This document shows, one piece after another, positions 1-8,802 of a stretch of 64,000 nucleotides of DNA. Numbering within the stretch: position 1 is the first letter of the stretch; each line of letters opens with the position of its first letter. Origin of the DNA: an uncultured Erythrobacter sp. (GTDB taxonomy: Bacteria > Pseudomonadota > Alphaproteobacteria > Sphingomonadales > Sphingomonadaceae); the NCBI GenBank assembly GCA_947502815.1, contig CANNBH010000001.1:1-64000 (forward strand), read 5' to 3'. Position numbers and translations under genes: made by a program. The notes under the pieces were generated by a model, which saw only the letters and a program-made list of their open reading frames with translations, searched no databases and was not told the origin of the DNA.

Positions 1-140
1 GTTACACTTCGACTGTGTGAAACCATCGTTAGAACAGTGTCTTAGACTGTCGGTTGAGGTGTTCTTGTGCGACACCCTTGTGTTACACGATGGTGCATCA
101 GCGTTGTTAAGATGCTGGTTTCCCCACGGTTTTTGAATGA

Positions 141-217
<77 letters not shown>

Positions 218-368
218 GCGGTGGGCGTATGCACTTGCGCCGCCGCGGCGCTTAGCAAGCCTCTTGTGCGTGCGCCAGATCAATTATTGGCCACTGGTGC
301 AATTCGGAGTGAAATGGACGGGCTTGCGCTTAACCAATCTGCAAGGGGAGCAGGGTATCCCCTTGCCT

Positions 369-743
369 ATGTCAGCGCTTCCACCAGAACAAATGCGCGC
401 GATGCGCACCGCCGCCCAGCAGGCTAAACAGCCGCTCGGCACCCTTGCTCAACGCTGGGAGGATCTGCATGGAACCGCTGCCCAATTGGCCAAAATCGCC
501 GATCTGACGCCAGAGGTCTTTGATGCCGATCTGGCCGCGTTTCCCACCCTGCTGAGTCAAGCGAACGATTGGCAACAAACCATGGCGTGGCAAGGCATCG
601 AAGATATTGATGCGATGATGCGGCCAGGGCTAAACGCGCTTTCCACGATCACCGCGCGCGGACAGGATGCAAGCGCGCCCGCTTTGGCGTTGTGGCGCGA
701 ATTTCACCATGCGCGCAACGCCGTGCTCGCGCTGGCCCGGTAA
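369..743 (+). CDS. hypothetical protein
   Basis: A 124-residue protein if it starts at ATG 369; the frame stays open upstream to ATG 264, but the extra residues look like non-coding sequence. I do not recognise a family. The protein is Ala/Leu/Gln rich with several Trp residues, has no signal peptide, membrane segment or Cys, and looks mostly helical. It stands alone between the tRNA and the SOS-regulated mmcB. A purine-rich AAGGGGAG lies about 20 bases before ATG 369, rather far for a ribosome binding site, so the start is uncertain. Confidence 0.55.
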   Translation: MSALPPEQMRAMRTAAQQAKQPLGTLAQRWEDLHGTAAQLAKIADLTPEVFDADLAAFPTLLSQANDWQQTMAWQGIEDIDAMMRPGLNALSTITARGQDASAPALALWREFHHARNAVLALAR

Positions 744-785
744 CACCCATTCAGGACCGCAGGCTGTTTGAGACGGCTTGACTGT

Positions 786-800
786 GTTCGCTCTATGTTC
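786..800 (+). promoter_or_regulatory. LexA (SOS) box, GTTC-N7-GTTC
   Basis: The sequence GTTC-GCTCTAT-GTTC is an exact match to the direct-repeat LexA operator used by alphaproteobacteria. It ends 3 bases before the preferred mmcB start (ATG 804) and would overlap the alternative ATG at 795. A repressor there would block transcription or sit at the 5' end of a leaderless message. Confidence 0.8.
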
Positions 801-803
801 CAA

Positions 804-1322
804 ATGTTGAGGGTGACTGATACTCCCGCACCTGCACTCGATTCGCATTCCGCTTCGTCTTCACCGCACACCGCTCAGGATGTGGCGCGGGGGATCATGC
901 GGCTGTTTGCGCGCAACGACATTTGGTGCCTTTCCGAAGTCCCGCTTAAAAATAATCGGCGCGCTGATCTGATGGGTGTGGACGCCAAAGGGCTGGTTGT
1001 GATTGTTGAGATTAAGGTCGCGCGCGGTGATCTATTGGGCGACGGCAAATGGCCCGATTATCTCGATTATTGTGACCGTTTTTTCTGGGGGGTGCCGCCG
1101 GGTTTGGGCCGGGCGCCGCTGCAGACAGAGGCCTATCAACCCGATCGCTGCGGTGTGATTGTGGCCGATGCCTATGATGGAGAAATCCTGCGTCACGCTC
1201 CGCTGGAACCGCTTGCCGCCGCCCGCCGAAAGGTGCAGGTTGAGCGACTGGCGCGCATGGCGATGCGGCGTCACACCGGGCTGCTCGATCCGAAAATGTC
1301 GGGATTCAATATCAGCAAATAG
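804..1322 (+). CDS. mmcB: MmcB-family DNA repair protein
   Basis: About 172 residues. The family is named after a Caulobacter gene of the SOS regulon needed for mitomycin C resistance. From ATG 804, E45, D55 and the E69-I-K71 triplet are spaced like the core of the PD-(D/E)XK nuclease fold, so a nuclease or DNA-binding role is inferred. There is no signal peptide, so it is cytoplasmic. The start is placed at ATG 804 because ATG 795 and everything upstream lies inside the LexA box at 786-800; GTG 813 is another option. It is a single-gene unit. Confidence 0.82.
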   Translation: MLRVTDTPAPALDSHSASSSPHTAQDVARGIMRLFARNDIWCLSEVPLKNNRRADLMGVDAKGLVVIVEIKVARGDLLGDGKWPDYLDYCDRFFWGVPPGLGRAPLQTEAYQPDRCGVIVADAYDGEILRHAPLEPLAAARRKVQVERLARMAMRRHTGLLDPKMSGFNISK

Positions 1323-1399
1323 GGCAGCCGGCCTTGCCATGATGCGCATGATACCAGATGCGGCTGTTCGGTTGAAATGTTTTGCGCCATACTTGCTGT

Positions 1400-2152
1400 A
1401 TGATCCCCGCTGACACTCCGATCTGGCTTGCCTTTTTGTTGGTGAGCGCCGCGATGACAGTGATGGTGGCTGCGCGATATTTCCTTGCCAGCGGAGCCTT
1501 AGCTTGGGCGACATCGCGCTTTCGGCCCGGCCTTTACGATGGGATGCGGCCGCAAATTCTGCGGGAGATCCGTTGGTCGCTCATTTCAGCATGCATCTAT
1601 GGAGCGCCAGCGGGCATTGTGTTCTGGATGTGGCGGCACCGCGATTGGTCGCTGCTTTATACGGATTTGTCGGCCTATCCCTTGTGGTATCTGCCGATTT
1701 CGGTGCTGCTCTATCTGTTTGTGCAAGACAGCTGGTTTTATTGGAGTCACCGCGCAATGCACCATTATCCGCGCCTGTTCCGCATCGCCCATGCGGTGCA
1801 CCACGACAGCCGCCCGCCCACGGCGTGGACCGCGATGAGCTTTCATCCCATCGAAGCGGTGAGCGGCGCGATTGTTGTGCCGATCCTTGCCTTTGTCGTT
1901 CCCATTCATCTGGCCATGCTTGGCGTGGTTTTGACGATCGCCACGATCATGGGTGTGGTCAATCATATGGGGTGGGAGGTGTTTCCCCGCCGTTTCGTTC
2001 ATTCGCCGTTGGGAAGATGGGTGATAACAGCCAGCCATCACGAGCGGCATCATGAGGAATACAGATGCAATTTCGGCCTATATTTTCGTTTTTGGGATCG
2101 CGTCTGCGGGACGGATCGCGGCCTGTCAGCGCGGCTGGACCCCGCGCAGTGA
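1400..2152 (+). CDS. fatty acid hydroxylase / sterol desaturase family membrane protein
   Basis: About 250 residues with four or more hydrophobic helices and the histidine clusters of the membrane di-iron hydroxylase superfamily: HRAMHH near residue 118, HAVHH near 133 and HHERHH near 210. The family oxidises C-H bonds of lipids or carotenoids in the membrane; the substrate cannot be told from sequence (beta-carotene hydroxylase-like and lipid hydroxylase activities occur in the superfamily). The start at ATG 1400 drops six residues of upstream open frame. Its stop overlaps the GTG start of the DUF2141 gene, a pairing that suggests co-transcription. Confidence 0.85.
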   Translation: MIPADTPIWLAFLLVSAAMTVMVAARYFLASGALAWATSRFRPGLYDGMRPQILREIRWSLISACIYGAPAGIVFWMWRHRDWSLLYTDLSAYPLWYLPISVLLYLFVQDSWFYWSHRAMHHYPRLFRIAHAVHHDSRPPTAWTAMSFHPIEAVSGAIVVPILAFVVPIHLAMLGVVLTIATIMGVVNHMGWEVFPRRFVHSPLGRWVITASHHERHHEEYRCNFGLYFRFWDRVCGTDRGLSARLDPAQ

Positions 2153-2598
2153 CCGGGCGATTTTCGCGCATGGCCGCGCTGGCCCTTGGCGTTGGCATGC
2201 TCGGCGGCGCGTCTTCTGCGGCGGCGGCGACCATCACCATCACCGTAACCGATGTTCGCTCTGACGAAGGGGTCGTGCGCGCCTGTATGACAACGATGGA
2301 AGATATCTTCCCGCGCTGCGCCCGCGATCCAAACTCGCATCGCAAAACCGTGCGCGCGGGCAACACCATCACCATCCGGTTTGAGAATGTGGAGCCGGGC
2401 GATTACGCCATCGCGCTGCTGCATGACGAAAACGAAGACGGCAAAGCCAACCGGGTGCTGGGCATGGCCCCGCGCGAAGGGTATGGATTTTCGCGCGACG
2501 CACCGGTTCGCATGGCTCCCCCGGATTGGGATGATGCGGTGTTTTCGATCGGCTCTGCATCGCAAAACCTGACGATAAAAATGCGCTACTTTCTATAA
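2149..2598 (+). CDS. DUF2141 domain protein, exported
   Basis: About 149 residues with an N-terminal signal peptide (Arg-containing n-region, Ala/Leu/Gly core, cleavage near AAAA-T) followed by a compact DUF2141 beta domain containing the typical GDYAIALLHDENEDGK stretch. Function of the family is unknown; it is periplasmic or outer. GTG 2149 gives a 4-base overlap with the stop of the hydroxylase and keeps the positively charged n-region; ATG 2170 is the alternative. Its place behind a lipid or carotenoid oxygenase suggests a linked envelope role, which is inference. Confidence 0.75.
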   Translation: MTGRFSRMAALALGVGMLGGASSAAAATITITVTDVRSDEGVVRACMTTMEDIFPRCARDPNSHRKTVRAGNTITIRFENVEPGDYAIALLHDENEDGKANRVLGMAPREGYGFSRDAPVRMAPPDWDDAVFSIGSASQNLTIKMRYFL

Positions 2599-2698
2599 GC
2601 ACAGAAGGGCGGATCGCCGGATGCGTGTTCGCGCGCCGCCTATCCATTCATGACCCATGGCCTTGCGCAGAAAAGTTCTCGCAACTTTCCGGCGCAAC

Positions 2699-2713
2699 TT
2701 AACGCAATGTTTA
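2699..2713 (+). promoter_or_regulatory. possible CtrA-type site (TTAA-N7-TTTA)
   Basis: TTAA-CGCAATG-TTTA differs by one base from the CtrA consensus TTAA-N7-TTAA and lies 59 bases before the PAS-domain gene at 2772. One imperfect site is weak evidence. Confidence 0.3.
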
Positions 2714-2771
2714 CCACGTCGCGCCAAAACCGTCGTGAACAGGCGTTATTCAAGGGGCAGTAAGCCAAGCC

Positions 2772-4523
2772 ATGGACACTTTGCGCGGCACATTCGACAC
2801 CGGCGTTCCCGCTGATGAAACTCAGGATTGGGATGCGGCCAACGACGCCGCACCAGCGCCTGCACCCGATTCCGGCACATCGCGCGAATTGCCACCCGAA
2901 GCGATCGGGCAGGACGAACGCCGCATGCAAGTGCGCGCCTACAACCATTGGGCCAGCCTTTTGGGCGACGCCACTTTCCCCTCTATCGAAGAGCTTGAGC
3001 CTGAAGAGCTGACCGATTTCGGACCCAACAGCGTGCTGCTCGATTTTTCGACCGGCATCGAAGACCCCGGCGTTCAATATCTTGGCGACAAACTGGCCGA
3101 AGAATGCGGCACCGATGGCTATATTGGTCAATTGTCCGATGTGCCGCCGCGGTCGTTGCTCAGCCGGATCACCGATCATTACATGCAGATCCTCGCCAAT
3201 CAGGCACCGATTGGGTTTGAAGCTGAATTCGTAAACCAGCGCGGAGCCTCGATCCTGTATCGCGGAATTTTGCTGCCATTTTCGAGCGATGATGAAACCA
3301 TCGATTTCATCTATGGCGTGATCAATTGGAAAGAGATGGCCGACGCCGCGACTGCGGATGAGCTGCTGCTGGAAATTGATCAAGCTCTGGAGGCGCAGGA
3401 TGACGAGCCCGCAGAGGACGAAGATCAGCCCCACAAACACCACACCGATCCGGTAACCGAATGGGCCGATTCGCCTGCGCATGAACCTTCTGCCTTGGGT
3501 GTCGAGCAAAAGAACCCGATCTCCAACAATGTTGCCTCTTTGAACGGTGCGCCTTTGGATGATTTCGGCGAAGAAACGGATGCTGAGGACGATGGCGGCC
3601 TGCCAATTCCCGATTTTGGCCAATACACACTCGACGATCCGGAAACCGACGAATTTGGCGAAGAAATCGAAGACGAAGACGATGATCGTTCGTCATACAG
3701 CTTTGCATCGCTCGCGGATTACATCGAAACGCCCGCCAAAAAGGCCGTCGATCTTGATGCAGAGCGGTTCGATCCCGACGATTACAAAGTCGAAGATGGC
3801 GGTAGCCAGCCAGAGAACGAAAACGAGAGCGAGCCCCTTGAGCTGACCGCGCCTGTTGAGGCGCCAGCCGCCGACCTTTCGCAGCCAGAAAATGCCTCAG
3901 TGCAAGACTTGCCGAGCGATGCTGGGCTGCACGATTGCCTCGCCTCTGCCCGTGAACTGGCGCAGACCGCTCGCGCATCAGAAGACCGCAGCCGCCATGC
4001 GCTTTATGCTGCTGTGGGCCGCGCCTATGACTTCTCACTCGCTTCAAAAGATGAGCCTGAAGAATTCAATGAATTGATCGAGGACAGTGGCCTGACGGTT
4101 CAGGAACGCGCCCCGATGACACCAGTGGTCAAACTCGTTTTCGGTCACGATTACGACAAGACTCGCCTGACCGAATATGCCGCTGTTCTGAGCCATGCCC
4201 ACCGGCTTGAGCTCGAACGCGGCAGCTTGGCCGATTATCTCGGCAAAGCCGATGGCGGGCTGAAAGGCGTTGTGAATGCAGAACGCCGTCTGCGCCGTGA
4301 AGAAAGCGGCAAAGAGGTCGAAAACGAAGGCGATGTCCGGGCACAATTGGCCAAGAAACTGCGCGAGCTTGAAGAGCTTTCGCTTGAGGCATTGTCGGGT
4401 GAAGGGCCAGAATTTTCACTGGTGATGCTGCGCCGTGATGGAACGGGCAAGATCGCCTTTATCGGTGAGATTGACGACGACGTTTCTCTGATCGAACGCG
4501 CGGGCAAAAAACTGGTCGGCTGA
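2772..4523 (+). CDS. PAS-domain protein with long acidic linker
   Basis: 583 residues without a signal peptide or membrane helix. Residues of about 55-200 resemble the PAS_5/DUF1457 family (YNHWASLLGD... PSIEELEPEEL... LLDFSTGIEDPGVQYLG). Residues of about 205-380 are a highly acidic, low-complexity linker that is probably disordered. About 385-583 form a charged helical domain I do not recognise, ending in a beta-like segment (FSLVMLRRDGTGKIAFIGEID). PAS_5 proteins act in signalling; the ligand here is unknown. A near-CtrA site lies upstream (2699-2713). It is a single-gene unit between two unrelated genes. Confidence 0.7.
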   Translation: MDTLRGTFDTGVPADETQDWDAANDAAPAPAPDSGTSRELPPEAIGQDERRMQVRAYNHWASLLGDATFPSIEELEPEELTDFGPNSVLLDFSTGIEDPGVQYLGDKLAEECGTDGYIGQLSDVPPRSLLSRITDHYMQILANQAPIGFEAEFVNQRGASILYRGILLPFSSDDETIDFIYGVINWKEMADAATADELLLEIDQALEAQDDEPAEDEDQPHKHHTDPVTEWADSPAHEPSALGVEQKNPISNNVASLNGAPLDDFGEETDAEDDGGLPIPDFGQYTLDDPETDEFGEEIEDEDDDRSSYSFASLADYIETPAKKAVDLDAERFDPDDYKVEDGGSQPENENESEPLELTAPVEAPAADLSQPENASVQDLPSDAGLHDCLASARELAQTARASEDRSRHALYAAVGRAYDFSLASKDEPEEFNELIEDSGLTVQERAPMTPVVKLVFGHDYDKTRLTEYAAVLSHAHRLELERGSLADYLGKADGGLKGVVNAERRLRREESGKEVENEGDVRAQLAKKLRELEELSLEALSGEGPEFSLVMLRRDGTGKIAFIGEIDDDVSLIERAGKKLVG

Positions 4524-4613
4524 TCAGGAAACTGTCACCGCCCCTTATTGGGGCAAAGCTTTGGCCAAACGCATGCTTGGATTTGTCACAATTCGTGGCT
4601 AACTCCCGCGGCC

Positions 4614-5738
4614 ATGCCTGTCGGTCCCCTCTCCCGGTCCCGCCGCAAACGCGAACCCGTCCGTGTTCAGCCATTTTTTGGCTTCCGCAATGCAGAGCGG
4701 CTGCTGCTTAACGCCCGCGCGCTGCGATCGCGCGAACCCGTGTTTGAAAAACGGTCCTTTTGGCGCGATTTCGCGACGATGGTGGGCCAATATATGTCCC
4801 ACGAAGTCGCTGATCTCACCGTAGAGCTCGAATATCAGACCGCCGATGGCCAGATTATGCGGCAAAAGGCGGTTAGCGGGCCAGAGGGATACGTCCGTTT
4901 CGACCTGCCAATCGATGCAAACAGCGCCCAGCCCGATCGAACTCGCTGGGAAAAGGCGCGATTGTTTTGGAAAACCGACGAAACCAGCGAAAATGCCGCC
5001 GAAGCCTATATCTTAGCGCCCGGAACGCAGACCCAATTCGGTATCATTTCCGACATTGACGACACGATTTTGGAGACCGGCATAACAGGAAATCTGCGCG
5101 CCATTGCCCGCAATTGGCGGCGCATTTTAACTCAAATGCCCGCAGACCGCACCGCCGTTCCTGGGGTCAGCGCGTTTTATGCCGCGATTGGCGGCAATCC
5201 CGCCGGATCGCGCGAACCCGCCGCCGCGATTGACGCATTGGTGCCTCAGGCCCGTGTACGCCCAGTGTTCTACGTTTCATCCAGCCCGTGGAACCTGTTT
5301 TCCTACCTCGTCACATTCAAACGGTCGCGCGGTTTGCCGATTGGCCCGGTGCTGCTGAGAGATTGGGGATTTAACCGCCAAACTTTGGGCAAGGAGGGGC
5401 ATGGATCGCACAAGCGAGAGGCGATTGCGCGTATCCTTTCCACGTTTCCGCATTTGCGTTTCGCCCTGATCGGCGACGACACGCAAAAGGATCTAGCCGC
5501 CTTTGGCGCTATCGCCGCTGCCTTTCCCGGTAGGGTCGCGGCGGTCTTTATCCGATCGGTTTCGGGAGAGCCCCTGAACGATGAACAAAGCCACGCCAAA
5601 GACATTCTCGACAAAGCCGGGGTGCCATTCTGGTCCGGCAGCGACTATCACGCTGCCGAAGGCTTTCTCAAAAGCGCCGGACTTGACCTAGAGGGCGGCG
5701 TCGAACGTTTGGTCAGAACGGCTAGCGAGGGTGAATAA
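4614..5738 (+). CDS. App1-type phosphatase (DUF2183)
   Basis: About 374 residues. The haloacid-dehalogenase-like DxDxT signature is visible as SDIDDTILETG near residues 146-156, with later YVSSSPWN and IGDDTQKD motifs, as in the catalytic domain of the yeast phosphatidate phosphatase App1. Residues 1-130 form a beta-rich N-terminal domain usual for the family. The reaction is probably dephosphorylation of a phospholipid or related phosphoester; the substrate is unproven. The start at ATG 4614 was chosen because it begins with a basic stretch after a region lacking coding character. The last codons overlap possible starts of the next gene. Confidence 0.85.
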   Translation: MPVGPLSRSRRKREPVRVQPFFGFRNAERLLLNARALRSREPVFEKRSFWRDFATMVGQYMSHEVADLTVELEYQTADGQIMRQKAVSGPEGYVRFDLPIDANSAQPDRTRWEKARLFWKTDETSENAAEAYILAPGTQTQFGIISDIDDTILETGITGNLRAIARNWRRILTQMPADRTAVPGVSAFYAAIGGNPAGSREPAAAIDALVPQARVRPVFYVSSSPWNLFSYLVTFKRSRGLPIGPVLLRDWGFNRQTLGKEGHGSHKREAIARILSTFPHLRFALIGDDTQKDLAAFGAIAAAFPGRVAAVFIRSVSGEPLNDEQSHAKDILDKAGVPFWSGSDYHAAEGFLKSAGLDLEGGVERLVRTASEGE

Positions 5739-5742
5739 AGGA

Positions 5743-6696
5743 ATGCGCAAAGTGCTTTGGATATTGGGCGGATTGGCCCTTTTCGCTGGTGTCGCCGCTA
5801 TCACCATACAGGTTGCGGTATGGCGCAATGGCCCCGCCGTTCTCAGCGCGGTCGACAATTTAACCGGCGGCGAACGCGACGCCCAATTGAAGGCGACCAT
5901 TTCCACCGGCGCGCACCCACAGCAAAAATTGCTGGTTTGGGGACCGGAACACCGCGACCCGGCGGACGCGCCGCTCCCCGTGATGCTTTTCGCACATGGC
6001 GGCGGTTGGCGAAGCGGCGATCCCGTCGATTATGGATTCATCGGACGCGCTTTCGTGCCCGAAGGGTTCATTGTGGTTCTTTCTGGCTATCGTTTGGGTG
6101 AAGACGGCAAATATCCCGCCATGCTCGAAGACACAGCCAGCGCGATTGCGTGGACCCACGAGGAGATTGCGGCCTATGGCGGCGATCCAGACCGGATTGT
6201 GATCGCTGGCCATTCGGCGGGCGCATACAATGTAGTTATGACCGCGCTGGAAGAACAATGGCTGGGCCGCAGGGGCCTGTCCTCCAGCGATATTGCCGGG
6301 GTGATTGGCATGTCGGGCCCGTATGATTTTGCGCCGTTCAAGAGCGATTCGACCATTGCGGCGTTCGGCCATGTCGATGACGCAGACAGCACACAGCCGA
6401 TCAACCACGCGCGCGCTGATGCCCCCAAAGTTCTGTTGATCCAAGGAGAGGAAGACACATTGGTCTTTCCGCGCAATTCGCGTGTTCTGGCCGAACAGAT
6501 TGAGAGCGCTGGCGCTGATCCGGACACGCGGTTTTACGCAGGTATGGACCACAATGCGCCGATCATATCGCTGGCCGCGCCATGGCGCGAGCGCCGCGAC
6601 GTGCTGAATGTGATGACACAATTTGCACGCTCAGTGTCGTCCGCTGCGCCTCAGATTGCGCAGACTTCAGTTCCCGTTCAGGGCGAATCACGCTAG
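5743..6696 (+). CDS. alpha/beta hydrolase (HSL/esterase type), membrane-anchored
   Basis: About 317 residues. An N-terminal hydrophobic helix (residues 5-28) anchors or exports the protein. HGGGW near residue 85 is the oxyanion-hole motif of the hormone-sensitive-lipase-like esterases, GHSAG near 156-160 carries the nucleophilic Ser, and DHN near 268 the catalytic His. It should hydrolyse a carboxylic ester; the substrate is unknown. ATG 5743 is preceded by GAGGG at 11 bases; GTG 5731 would overlap the App1 gene by 8 bases. Either start couples it to the upstream phosphatase. Confidence 0.85.
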   Translation: MRKVLWILGGLALFAGVAAITIQVAVWRNGPAVLSAVDNLTGGERDAQLKATISTGAHPQQKLLVWGPEHRDPADAPLPVMLFAHGGGWRSGDPVDYGFIGRAFVPEGFIVVLSGYRLGEDGKYPAMLEDTASAIAWTHEEIAAYGGDPDRIVIAGHSAGAYNVVMTALEEQWLGRRGLSSSDIAGVIGMSGPYDFAPFKSDSTIAAFGHVDDADSTQPINHARADAPKVLLIQGEEDTLVFPRNSRVLAEQIESAGADPDTRFYAGMDHNAPIISLAAPWRERRDVLNVMTQFARSVSSAAPQIAQTSVPVQGESR

Positions 6697-6708
6697 CATG
6701 ACCGCTTG

Positions 6709-8076
6709 ATGCGCGCTCTTCACTCCCTTGCCGCCTATGCACTGGCGTTGCTGGCCGCTTTTGCGCTCGCCGCACAGCCGGTGGCCGCGCAATCGGTGCT
6801 GCGCGATGCAGAGACGGAAGAATTGCTCAACGATATGGCCCGGCCTTTGATTGAGGCGTCAGAGTTGGAGCCGGGCAATGTCGAAATTGTCCTGATCAAT
6901 GATCAGTCGATCAACGCCTTCGTTGCCGGGGGACAGGTGGTCTATGTCCACGCTGGCCTGATCAATGCGGCCGAAACCGCCAATGAAGTGCAAGGTGTGA
7001 TCGCTCACGAATTGGGCCATATCACCGCCGGGCATGTTGTGCGTTTTAACGAACGGACCCGCGCCGCACAGGGGATCACGATCCTTTCGCTTTTGCTGGG
7101 TGTGGGCGCGGCTTTGGCTGGGGCGGGCGATGCCGCATTGGGTGCGCTCATGGCCGGGCAACAGGCCGCAACGGGCAGTTTCCTCGCCTTCAACCGCAAT
7201 CAAGAGGCCGCGACCGACCTTGCTGGAGCGCGCTACCTTTCGGGTGCGGGCATTTCGGGCCGGGGCAGTCTCGCGTTTTTTGAACGCCTGCGGAATATGG
7301 AAATTCGCCGCGGCTTTAGCCAGTCGGACGAAGCCGCTTATAGTCGCACCCACCCGCTCGCTGGCGACCGGCTGCAAACATTGCGCGGGCTCTATGCCGA
7401 AGACCCCGCTTGGGATACGCCCGATGATCCAGAATTGCAGGCCCGCTTTCTTGCTGTGCGGGCCAAATTGTACGGCTATCTCGCCCCATCAGAACGCACG
7501 TTGCAGCAATACCCGCTCAGCGATACGAGCGTGCCAGCGCGCTATGCACGGGCCTATGCCTATCACAAGGATGCGCAAATAGAGAACGCCTTGGCCGAAG
7601 CGGACGCTTTGCTCGCGCTCACCCCGGACAATCCCTATTACCTTGAATTGAAAGGGCAAATTCTGCTCGAATCCGGTCGTCCGGAAGAGGCCTTGGCACC
7701 CCTTCGCCGGGCGACAGACCTAACGTTGAACCAGCCGCTGATTGCGGCAATTTTCGGTCACGCGCTGATCGCAACAGAGGATGAGGCCAATTATGCCGAA
7801 GCAGAGCGCGTCCTGCGCGCGGCGGTGGCAAAGGACCGCTTTAACCCGTTCGCATGGTATCAATTGGGCGTGGTCTACGCCGCGCGCGGCGATATTCCGC
7901 GCGCGCGCCTCGCCAGCGCCGAACAACAGGTGATGAGCCGCAATTACCCCGAAGCGATCCGCAGCGCGCAGGCCGCCGAAGCGGGTCTGCCTTTCGGGTC
8001 TCCCGATTGGATCCGCGCACAAGATATTGGCCTTCAAGCGCGCGCCGCGCTGGAACGCATCCGCGACAGCCGCTAG
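6709..8076 (+). CDS. M48 metalloprotease with TPR repeats (BepA-like)
   Basis: About 455 residues with a clear signal peptide (cleavage after PVAAQ). The zinc motif HELGH is at about residues 100-104, with the third ligand in the NQEAATDLAGA stretch. TPR-like helical repeats fill residues 270-450. This layout matches periplasmic BepA/YfgC-type proteases, which assist outer-membrane protein assembly and degrade stalled substrates. It is followed after 24 bases by the DsbA-like gene and then another metallopeptidase, so the three form an envelope-quality-control cluster. Confidence 0.9.
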   Translation: MRALHSLAAYALALLAAFALAAQPVAAQSVLRDAETEELLNDMARPLIEASELEPGNVEIVLINDQSINAFVAGGQVVYVHAGLINAAETANEVQGVIAHELGHITAGHVVRFNERTRAAQGITILSLLLGVGAALAGAGDAALGALMAGQQAATGSFLAFNRNQEAATDLAGARYLSGAGISGRGSLAFFERLRNMEIRRGFSQSDEAAYSRTHPLAGDRLQTLRGLYAEDPAWDTPDDPELQARFLAVRAKLYGYLAPSERTLQQYPLSDTSVPARYARAYAYHKDAQIENALAEADALLALTPDNPYYLELKGQILLESGRPEEALAPLRRATDLTLNQPLIAAIFGHALIATEDEANYAEAERVLRAAVAKDRFNPFAWYQLGVVYAARGDIPRARLASAEQQVMSRNYPEAIRSAQAAEAGLPFGSPDWIRAQDIGLQARAALERIRDSR

Positions 8077-8100
8077 GCACCCCCCAAGGAAACGTCCCGA

Positions 8101-8802
8101 ATGGAACCGGCATTGCGAAACACACTTCTTACCGCGCTTTTGGCGCTCGTCTTTGGATTTTTGGGCGCGGCGACATGGTCTTACAGCGGCCTTGCTGACA
8201 ACCGCACGCGCGCCTTTTTGCTGGAAAAACCTGAGATCTTGAAAGAGGTCGCACAGGCTTTGGCTGATCAAGAATCGCGCGAACGCCTCTCCGCCTTGGG
8301 CGATGATCTGTACGCTCCGTTCCCCGGCGCGGTGATGGGCAATCCCGAAGGATCAAAGGTTCTGGTCGAATTTAGCGACTACAATTGCCCCTATTGCGAA
8401 TCCAGCCTTGCCGATGTTCAGCAGCTTATCGAAGCAGACCCCGATTTGAAGGTGGTGATGCGCGAATGGCCCATATTCGAAGGCAGTGAAGGCGCCGCTC
8501 GTATGGCTCTGGCCGCAGGAATGCAGGGCAAATACCGCGAATTTCACGAAACAATGTTCGCAATGGGCCCGGCCTCACCCGCCACAGTCGAAGCCGCAGC
8601 GCGCGCCATCGGCCTCGATATGGACAAGGCGCGGGCCGATGCCGCATCAGAGGCCGTTTCTGTCGAATTGGTCCGCAACCTCACCTTTGCACAATCCCTG
8701 GGCTTTAACGGCACACCCGCCTTTATCGCGGTGGAAACGCCGCTGGCCGGGGCGGTTGGTTATGACCGGTTGAAAGAAGCGCTCGACAATTCGGATTCCT
8801 GA
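8101..8802 (+). CDS. DsbA-family thiol-disulfide oxidoreductase
   Basis: 233 residues: an N-terminal hydrophobic export or anchor segment (residues 8-28), a helical linker, then a thioredoxin-fold DsbA domain with active site CPYC at about 96-99 and the conserved cis-Pro loop GTPAFI near the C-terminus. It should oxidise or isomerise cysteines of exported proteins (Com1/DsbA-like clade). Its stop overlaps the next ATG by one base (TGATG), indicating translational coupling to the second metallopeptidase. Confidence 0.9.
   Translation: MEPALRNTLLTALLALVFGFLGAATWSYSGLADNRTRAFLLEKPEILKEVAQALADQESRERLSALGDDLYAPFPGAVMGNPEGSKVLVEFSDYNCPYCESSLADVQQLIEADPDLKVVMREWPIFEGSEGAARMALAAGMQGKYREFHETMFAMGPASPATVEAAARAIGLDMDKARADAASEAVSVELVRNLTFAQSLGFNGTPAFIAVETPLAGAVGYDRLKEALDNSDS

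Noticed and set aside
2640-3623. 327-codon open frame on the minus strand opposite the PAS gene
   Set aside because: It mirrors the codon pattern of the plus-strand gene, has no family signature or ribosome binding site and covers the gene's promoter.
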